In this document: positions 56,675 through 64,000 of the stretch, piece after piece | How positions within the stretch are numbered: position 1 is the first letter of the stretch | Layout of the letters: the number at the start of each line of letters is the position of its first letter | NCBI GenBank assembly: GCA_963930645.1 | Contig: CAWVNO010002520.1 | Location: forward strand, 40,201 to 104,200 | Length of the DNA stretch: 64,000 nt | Origin: Salticus scenicus | Lineage: Eukaryota; Arthropoda; Arachnida; Araneae; Salticidae | Direction of reading: 5' to 3' | Made by a program: the position numbers and the translations under genes | The notes under the pieces: generated by a model | Databases searched by the model: none | The model's input: only the letters and a program-made list of their open reading frames with translations | What the model was told of the DNA's origin: nothing

Positions 56675-58644
56675 TAGAGCTGTACCGAGTACTCGGTACT
56701 CGGCTAATTTGCCGAGTACTCGTTACTCGGGCGAATTTGGACTAAGTATTCGGCCAATACCGAGTAGTTGTAAGAATTTCATTATTTTTATATATTATTG
56801 AAAGAAATGTAACATTCATAAGAGTTGTTTATTAATAACTAAACTAAAAAATTATGAAAATATAAATATAAAGTCATTAAACTTTTGCTGCAAACAGTTT
56901 TCACAGTGAAAATGGGCGAGTATGCCACCAAACTCGGTATAGCGACAATTCATGGTATGAGCTTATCCCTTTTAGTTACAAGCAGGGTTGGCAGGTTTTT
57001 GACACATGACAGTTTTTGACGGTTTAAACCATGGTTAAAACCGTCACGTCGAAAACCTCCTTGTCAAAAATGTCAAAAACTGTCATAAACCTATATTTAT
57101 AATTTGTCATAAAAAAACTTAGTTTAATAAAATATAGTTTATAAAGATTTTTTGAAAAGTAAATAGATTGATGTTCTTTAAAAAACACATTTTTACAACA
57201 TTTTGATTAATATAAAAAACAAAACATTAGGCTTTTCAAATTTTATTATGAGTTATTTCTATGTTCATTCAAAATATGCTGTGGCTGTGATACTTTTATA
57301 TATTATTACGAAATTTATTTATAACTATGCTTAATATAGTATATGTTAAACTTAGTTATGTGTACTTCAAAAATATAGTTGTTTTCAATACGATATTATT
57401 TATAAGTATGTTTTAAATGGTAAACATGTTAATGTTTTTAACATTTTGATTAATATAAAAACAAAACCTTTCTAAAAATTTATAATTTTATAAATAATTT
57501 TGGTTGAAAATCATTTTATTTGCGATACAACATTGTATATTTTATTTTTTTTAGTATTATGTATTTAACCAGTAAAATAAAAATGCATAGCCTAATATTT
57601 TGTATTTAAATATTTTATAGAAAAATATAACTTTTTTTTTTTTTTTTTTTTTTATGACTGCTGATATTGCAACTTTTTATGAAAAAGCAATAATTCTGAA
57701 TGTTAAACAAGCTTGAATTGCATCTGAAGTTCTTATAATTACCGTGAGACAAGAGAAATATGAATGCTTTCTGGACATGTATAAATTGTAATACATTTAA
57801 TATTTACTCGTACAGATTTTCAAAAAAATTATTAGTCTAAGCTGTAGGGCCTATCAAAGGCCAAGCGGTTCTACGCTCAAAGTTGGTAGATGTGAGGTGC
57901 CGGGTTCGATCCCAGGGCGTGCTTGTCGGCCTAGCTGTTCAGAGTTTTTTGTGGTTTTCTCCGAAACTTTTATAAATATGGGCTAGAGCCCTTTAGAAAG
58001 ACACCCCCCCCCACAGAGGACACTCCCCCTTAGGTCTAAGACACTAGAGTAGTCAATAAGCCTTACTCCCAAAATACCAAACACCAATAGTCCAAGCTAT
58101 AAACAGGTACAAATATTTATACAATCAATAATAATAATAAACAGATAAAAATTTATTAATAAATGATAAGTGTAATAAAGTTAGATTATAAATATAATTA
58201 TTTTCAAATTAATATTAATTTACTGCCCACATATATTATGTATGTTTTACTTAAAAAAAAAATTCCAGTATTCCTGTGTTTTCATGGCTTATGTGAAAAT
58301 TCATAAGGAAACTTTCGCATCTGAGAAAGACTATATAATAAAGAATGAAATTATCAATTATTATGGTTTTAATAATCCACTAAGCTGGACATATCAAATA
58401 TAACAATGAACCTAATTGTGTATACTATACACTACAAAAGTTCTGAAACATTTCATGAAAACATGCTGTTTGCCATTTAACTTAATTTTGTGTTCAAAAA
58501 GCCTTTTTTTAATTTTAACATGTGCAAAATTCTTCATATATACATCAATTATTCATTCTTTCTTACAACTATTCGGTACTCGGCCGAGTAGTAAAAGGCC
58601 GAGTACTCGGTTACTCGGTCAAAGTGCTACTCGGTGCAGTACTA
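56675..58644. mobile_element. hAT-type element, 1.97 kb, with nested insertions
   Basis: TAGAGCTGTACCGAGTACTC at the left and inverted CTCGGTGCAGTACTA at the right; GTTTGGTT flanks both sides (56667-56674; 58645-58652). Both ends carry further repeats of CCGAGTACTCGG palindromes. Inside: a CAGGGTTGGCAGGTTTTTGA hAT-like terminus at 56987 with a TTTAAACCATGGTTAAA palindrome, and a SINE at 57847-58088. No transposase recognised. Confidence 0.75.
57847..58088 (+). mobile_element. tRNA-derived SINE, family 1, with target duplication
   Basis: GGCCAAGCGGTTCTACGCTC (A box) and GGTGCCGGGTTCGATCCCAG (B box), then the shared body. Flanked by AGTCTAAGCTGTA (57834-57846) and AGTCCAAGCTATA (58089-58101), a 13-bp duplication with two mismatches, as expected for LINE-mobilised retroposition. 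Confidence 0.88.
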
Positions 58645-58652
58645 GTTTGGTT

Positions 58653-58679
58653 TGCATCGAATTATATTGGAACGGTTTA

Positions 58680-58717
<38 letters not shown>

Positions 58718-59568
58718 AGGAAAAGAAATAAAAACCAAATGACATCTATGTAGTTGAATATGCAGATTTATTCTTATGTTATGCATTTATTCATATTCAT
58801 AAACAAACATATTGCAAAGATTTTTTTCAAAGATTAAAAATACTCAAATTTACTAAGATCTGTTTTCATGTTACATTTTTTATTTTTATTATTCAATTTT
58901 CAAACTGTTTATTATTGCCCTTTTATGAAGAATTTTAGCATCATTTATAGTACAAAATTTCTGTGAAAATAATTAATCTCTACCCCACTCCCTCACTCAA
59001 AAAAAAAAGTAAAAAGATAATTTTTCATGCACGGGGATGAGACACATTATATCATTTCTAAGTTTTACTCTTATCAGTGCTAACTTATTCTCCTTCGAAA
59101 AGATGGTCTGAATAGCCTGTACACTAATCGCACTGACTGTCCGATTAGCCACTTCGGGGTTTTGGAAGGTTTTGTTTGGTAGTTTTATCCCTGTTTATTA
59201 AATTTTTCACATTTAATAATTTTCATATTAAATGTAATTAAAAATATTCTTAATTATCGTCTCACTACAATGATTACAGTGTTGCATTGTTAAAGTTTTC
59301 AGAAATTTTTTAACATTTTATTTTTATTTATTTATATTTTACATTCCTTGACTAATAGTTTTTTTACATTGGCAAGCAACTGTTTTTTCTTGCTTATGTA
59401 GAAAGTGACGCAGCTTTGCTTGCTTATGTTGTGTTACATCCATAAGTGCTTTTTAGTTCATCCTAACACTTTAGCGGTAACATTCATAAAATCACAATCA
59501 TCACTTTACGCCTAACTTTTGGCAAGATTAAAAAAAATCAATTTTGTCAGTTTTTTTATTTACAAAAT

Positions 59569-59607
<39 letters not shown>

Positions 59608-59747
59608 AAATATATATATATATCATATTAAACAAATTCTTACTTTGTCAGTTTCAACATATATACTTAAAATAAAAAAATCCAGCAAGTACAAAAATAC
59701 ATAAATGCTTTTTGCAGAAAAATTTTCCAAATAAAGAAAAATTTCAA

Positions 59748-59785
<38 letters not shown>

Positions 59786-60010
59786 ATTACTTAGTTTGTA
59801 TACAACCAAAAATTTGCCATCATCATAATTTATGAAATACTGAATTAATTTGAACCAAATTTTTGCTTTTGGAACCTGAAAATATATGAATAGTTTAAAT
59901 GGATATTTTATGGAAGTTCTCATTTTGCTTGAAGATGAAATACATGGTATTTGACTTATTTTAAAAATCAGTTGACCAGCTGATAATTAAAAATTTTCTT
60001 CTACTATTTG
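58653..60010. other. AT-rich sequence without recognisable gene
   Basis: T33 at 58681, T33 at 59571, A32 at 59753. 59327-59400 resembles 54880-54950 (TATTTTACATTCCT-GA, TTTACATTG-CAA-CAACTG, TTTTTTCTTGCTTAT), a dispersed repeat; 59100-59160 also echoes 55300-55340. Confidence 0.45.
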
Positions 60011-60013
60011 TTC

Positions 60014-60110
60014 CAGGGTTGGCGAGTTTCTTCCAAGGTGGAAAAAACCAGCCGGAAGAAATAGGTTTCTTCCAAGTGGAAGAAATGGAAGAAACTGTTT
60101 TTCTTAAAAA
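60014..60110 (+). repeat. hAT-like terminus CAGGGTTGGCGAG
   Basis: CAGGGTTGGCGAGTTTCTTC followed by repeats of CTTCCAAG-TGGAAGAAA. Starts like the terminus at 56987. Opposite end not found. Confidence 0.4.
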
Positions 60111-60440
60111 TTTATTCTATAAATTGCAGATTTGCAAGATACAGTGGATTCATTTATCTTATAAACAACTTTAAGTAACTTTAATTATACCTATAAAAAT
60201 TTAATTTCATACTATTTAATTAATAATTATGAGATTTTTACTGAAGTGATCTTTGGTATCTGATGATCACGTTCCAAAATACTCAAAGTCCATTAAAAAA
60301 AAAAAAAGATTTCAATTTAAACAGTGTAAAGTTTTATAATCTAGACAATTGTATTTCTTTAACTGGTAATAAATAATAGTTTGGATTACTTGCTTATACT
60401 TTCTGATAAAACAGCTCTTAACAAACATCCAGTTAATTAA

Positions 60441-60738
60441 CCCTTTCGCTACCAGCGTCACATATATGTGACGATCCGATTTTCTTACCTGAGCCTGGCA
60501 TCACAAATATGTGAACGGGTGTTCATTATTAGTTTATGATAATTGTTTGCATCAAATCGTGTCGCACACAGACGGGTTATGTTATAAAACAATAAAATAG
60601 ATACAGGATGTTATTGGTTTTAGTTAGAACGTTATAGATACATCCCACAAAAATAAATGACAATTTTATCATATTTAAATAGTAAGACGTCTGGGCAGTG
60701 GTGGCGGTTTTTCTCCTGAGGCTCTGGTAGCGAAAGGG
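60441..60738. mobile_element. piggyBac-like MITE, perfect TIRs and TTAA duplication
   Basis: CCCTTTCGCTACCAG at 60441 and exact inverse CTGGTAGCGAAAGGG ending at 60738, with TTAA at 60437-60440 and 60739-60742. CCCTTT termini and TTAA targets are piggyBac hallmarks. Subterminal palindromes TCACATATATGTGA and CACAAATATGTG lie near the left end. 298 bp, non-coding. Confidence 0.92.
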
Positions 60739-60818
60739 TTAAGAGTACTAATATTCAATAATTACTGTATTACAAAATGTCATCAAAAACTTTGTTTTCC
60801 TTATAGTCATACACAGTA

Positions 60819-61768
60819 CAGTCAACTCCCTCAAATCTGCAGATCTAGGGGTACATGCAAATGAAACACTTCCAGTTGCAAAACCATTTGCAAGCGTTCC
60901 AAATGTATGACTTCAGTCGGCTGCAAAAGTATCCGAGCACTAGCGAAAATTCCTATGTGAAAAAAGCACACTTAACACTGTTTTGTTAAATAAATCCTTG
61001 TCGAATACTGTTCTTAGTCTAAGAACAGTAATCGACAAGTATTTATTTAACAAAACAGTGTTAAGTGTACATTTTTTACATTGGAATTTTCGCTGGAGCT
61101 CAGATAATTTTGCTGCGGACTGTATTTGCAAAAAACTTGCAAAATTTACGTCATAGAAATTGCAAGCGTTCCGTTTGTATGTAACCCTTATAATCTGCAA
61201 ATCCTTCTAATCCAACTTTGTTTTTTGAATGAAAAAGAAATTTACATCTCATATTTAAAAAAAAATTCACATTATTTCTTTTTAAAACAAATTTTTAGCT
61301 GAAACCTTATTTTGAAACATAACTGGGGAGAAGGGGGAATAACAGTCTTGTATTTATTATCCTGCAATTCATACAGACTAGTGCTTAAAACAAATCACTA
61401 TTGCATCAACATTTAACAAAATTAATCAGTGATGAATATTATTTCCGAACTTTCAAAAATATTTTGCTTCGTATTTTTTAAATTTGTTTGTTTACATTTT
61501 ATATGTGCCTATTATTTGAATATGCTTAAATTATTTACCATCATATATGAATTATGATAGATTAGTTTTATTAATATTGAAGAAATATTTTATTCAAAAA
61601 TTATTAGAAATCGTCTATCCATTTTGATGTCTATTTATGAATTAATAATAACTGACTCTGTATCTGCAAAAGAAAACTGTAAACAAAAGCAATGATCTCT
61701 AATCTGCGAATTCCTGTAATCAGCCTAACCTCTGGACAAAACTTTTGAGAGTTAGAGGGAGTTGACTG
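60819..61768. mobile_element. 950-bp Tc1/mariner-type element, TA flanked, hosting a MITE
   Basis: CAGTCAACTCCCTC at 60819 and inverted GAGGGAGTTGACTG ending at 61768, with TA on both sides (60817-60818; 61769-61770). Interior phrases recur (TTGCAAGCGTTCC at two sites, AATCTGCAAAT). A second MITE (60914-61122) sits inside. No transposase frame. Confidence 0.85.
60914..61122. mobile_element. CAGTCGGCTGC MITE, single-core copy, nested
   Basis: CAGTCGGCTGCAAAAGTATC and inverted AATTTTGCTGCGGACTG. One palindromic core (ACACTGTTTTGTTAAATAAA with its inverse) is centred on GTTCTTAGTCTAAGAAC. This shows the normal structure of the family, against which the composite copy at 33092-33772 is unusual. 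Confidence 0.85.
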
Positions 61769-61771
61769 TAA

Positions 61772-62635
61772 AACAAATGAAAAGTTTTTTAGTAGTTCAA
61801 TACTGCACTTTATTTTTCAATCTTGGAGAACCTGCAGGTTAGCCATTAGTGAGAAATCTTTCAGTTAAAAATAGATTTTGTTACTTATTTTTAAAATAAA
61901 TAACGCATAAAAATTTTATAAAGGACTGAAATTCAGTTTTATTGAAGAATTTTCAGTTTTTTTGTGAAATTATCTATACATCCGTTTCAACTATCAATAA
62001 CCAGTATTTAGGGGCGTTTTTCCGGTCTTTCACATTGCAACACCACATGTAAAAAAGATTTGAATTTGAATCCAAAGTCAGGAAGTTTTTAGATTTCTCT
62101 TTTTTCTATTGCGAAAAACTAAATATGTCAGCTGCTCCGTTATTAATTATGAAATGATAAAAATATTAAAATGAAAAGATATTTTAATCTAGTTAAAACA
62201 ATACATATGATTCATATAAAAACGGTTTAATTTATTCCTTATAAAATCTCAATAAGTAAATCTTGTTTCTGTTTTTTTTTTTTTTTTTTTTTTTTTTTTT
62301 CTTTTCCTCTTTCAATTAAAAATTTATAACGTAAAAAATATGTATATGATTTTTACATCCTTTCTACTGATTAATTTTTCACTTACACGTGTAAAAATTA
62401 TAATATTATGTAACTTCAAAAGAAATTGTTTCAATTTCAATAATGCTCAAAATTAGCGTTTATTTTAGACAAGCAGGAAAATAGCAGCGCGCAATAACTA
62501 CATAAAGCAACGCATTATCATAATAGTAATAATAATAAAAGAACATTCTAAAATAGGAATGTAGTATTAAAAAAAAAAAAAAAAAAAAAAGCATATAAAG
62601 AAGCAGAACTGCATTAATTCTGGATTAAACTGTGT
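61772..62635. other. AT-rich sequence without recognisable gene
   Basis: T29 at 62272, A21 at 62570; no exon. Confidence 0.4.
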
Positions 62636-62639
62636 ATAT

Positions 62640-62905
62640 AATATATAAATAAAGAGAGGTGTCTGTGTGGGTGTGTCTTTCTGCGCTCTGGTGCTCACAC
62701 TACCGATTACACAGCTACAAAACTTGGCATATGGATACCTAAGATCCTGTAAGCACCTCATCCAGTTTTATCTTTTTTCGAATTTGAAAATTTTTAATTA
62801 TTTTTTTTTTTCAATTTTAAATATTGGCTTCTAAGTTTCATTTCTCATAAATTTATTCTACCATTGTTATTGTCTGCGTATCTTAGCAACGGCTATTACG
62901 CTACT
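62640..62905 (-). mobile_element. Helitron/DINE-like element, 3' part, minus orientation
   Basis: Inverse of the family tail: AAATAAAGAGAGGTGTCTGT, GCGCTCTGGTGCTCACACTA, GATTACACAGCTACAAAACT, TCCTGTAAGCACCTCATC. It meets the plus-oriented copy that begins at 62914, head next to broken body. Confidence 0.6.
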
Positions 62906-62913
62906 TATGTTTT

Positions 62914-63940
62914 ACTAGTAGGCTACGTGTACGTCCGCTTCGCTGGTCACTATATTTAAATGAATTTTCAAATAATTGGATCAGTATTTATTTTTTACAT
63001 CACATTATAAATAAAAACTTAATAAAAAAAAAATAATTTATACATAAATAAATAAATAAACATTGAAATTGCTCTAGACCTTGCTTCGGGTACCCGCTGC
63101 CTACGGCAGCTCTTTTTTCCGCCCGTGCTGCATCAATGGGGGGGGAGGGGGGGCAAGTTCCCACTGTCTGCAAAAAGGTGTTTCCCGGGCACGTCAGTCT
63201 GGGTATTTATTGACGACATGTGGATCTTCTGTTATTTAAGAACTACGATTTTAAAGATTACTGTATCTCAGCATCTATTAAATGTTTTTGTTTTTGAACC
63301 ATGCGCTTTATACTCCCCGTTATTCACACTGTATTACGATTTGATTCTGACCAGTATAACAAAATAAAATAAAAAGTAGATTTTCTTTTAAAAGGAATTA
63401 AATACGTGAAAAGCAAATAAATTTTAATCAGTTTAATCCTTTTCCACTATATACTACCCCCCCCACCAATAAATATTATAAATAAATAAAAAAAAATTAA
63501 AGGAATTAATTAAAAATGAAAAATAAAAAGTTGTTATACTATAAAAATTATACATAAACATAACAATTTATTTATATTGAATTGCCATTTGATTTTCAAT
63601 AAATATAATAAATAAAAAAAATATTTCGCCTTCAAATGAATGTGTTAAATAAAAAATAAATAGTGAAATAACCGTTGCTAAGATACGCAGACGATTACAA
63701 CTAAAGAATTAAATTTATGAAAAATGAAGCATTAAAGCCAATATTTAAAATCGAAAAAAAAAAAAAATTAATAATAATTTAAAAAAAAAAATTAATTCGA
63801 AAAATCTCGACGGGGTGCACACCTGCAGGGTCCCAGGTACCTATATGCCAAATTCGGAAGCTCTGCGATCAATAGTGTGAACACCAGAGCGCAGACAGAC
63901 ACACACACACACACACAGACACTTCTCTTTATTTATATAG
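62914..63940 (+). mobile_element. Helitron/DINE-like element, copy d
   Basis: ACTAGTAGGCTACGTG, TCCGCTTCGCTGGTCACTAT, TACCCGCTGCCTACGGCAGC, TGGGTATTTATTGACGACAT, GTTATACTATAAAAATTATA, GGGTGCACACCTGCAGGGTC, GTGAACACCAGAGCGCAGAC, (AC)n, ACTTCTCTTTATTTATATAG. The fullest copy in the window, about 1.03 kb. Confidence 0.65.
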
Positions 63941-63944
63941 AAGA

Positions 63945-64000
63945 CTAGCAGGCTACCCCCGCTTCGCTGGTCGCTATATTTAAATGAATTTTCAAAACAA
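63945..64000 (+). mobile_element. Helitron/DINE-like element, copy e, runs off the window
   Basis: ACTAGCAGGCTACCCCCGCT, TCGCTGGTCGCTATATTTAA begins only 4-5 bases after the end of copy d, another head-to-tail junction. Confidence 0.6.

Noticed and set aside
38601..63367. Similar short frames W-V-F-I-D-D at 38601 and 63125
   Set aside because: Both lie in the same position of a non-coding Helitron-like repeat; the frame is lost in the 7166 copy, so the similarity comes from the DNA repeat.
1..64000. CRISPR array, prophage, bacterial operon or rRNA operon
   Set aside because: No regularly spaced identical repeats with unique spacers, no ribosome-binding-site operons, no rRNA-like sequence. 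Composition and elements are eukaryotic.

Overview
The window is a strongly AT-rich, gene-poor piece of a eukaryotic nuclear genome, crowded with repeats. It has long A/T homopolymer runs, microsatellites, many short inverted-repeat transposons, several tRNA-derived SINE families and a 200-N scaffold gap (33801-34000). The one intact long reading frame is a single-exon 12-finger C2H2 zinc-finger protein. Together with the Tc1/mariner, hAT and piggyBac remnants this suggests an arthropod, possibly a spider or other chelicerate. That placement is inference; no marker gene here settles it.

Layout. 1-24.3 kb has no convincing gene and is a mosaic of repeats: fold-back elements (3.6, 4.8, 11.6-12.1 kb), a 434-bp TIR element (1671-2104), Helitron/DINE-like elements with internal minisatellites (5.1-6.65, 7.17-8.69, 12.8-15.8 kb), and two nested pairs of inverted sequences (46-100 with 18685-18738; 9477 with 18526). 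The gene island is 22.2-28.65 kb. The zinc-finger gene (minus strand, 22482-23528) lies back-to-back with a candidate first exon of a THAP-like gene (plus strand, 24748-24842). They share a GC-richer stretch with an ETS site and a GC box (about 24.29-24.60 kb). A candidate terminal exon and poly(A) signal for the plus-strand transcript lie at 28396-28650.

28.7-33.8 kb holds hAT-, piggyBac- and pogo-like non-autonomous elements, a promoter-like patch (32.7-33.08 kb) sharing a 29-bp near-identical stretch with the zinc-finger promoter, and a composite MITE that ends at the gap. 35.25-36.99 kb is a four-copy long tandem array. 38-41 kb has Helitron-like copies and a complete 1.1-kb TA-flanked element. 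41.6-47.5 kb carries hAT-type MITEs with target duplications, an internally deleted Tc1-like transposase relic and SINEs. 48.2-50.9 kb is SINE-rich. 53.4-54.5 kb has a possible minus-strand exon and a promoter-like patch. 55.4-61.8 kb contains two hAT-type elements with 8-bp duplications, a perfect-ended piggyBac MITE and a 950-bp TA-flanked element with another MITE nested in it. The right end is again the Helitron-like family.

The biology that stands out is a candidate bidirectional promoter driving two DNA-binding proteins, and a minisatellite spreading CTCF-core-like motifs (13.3-15.3 kb). Both are inferred from sequence alone.
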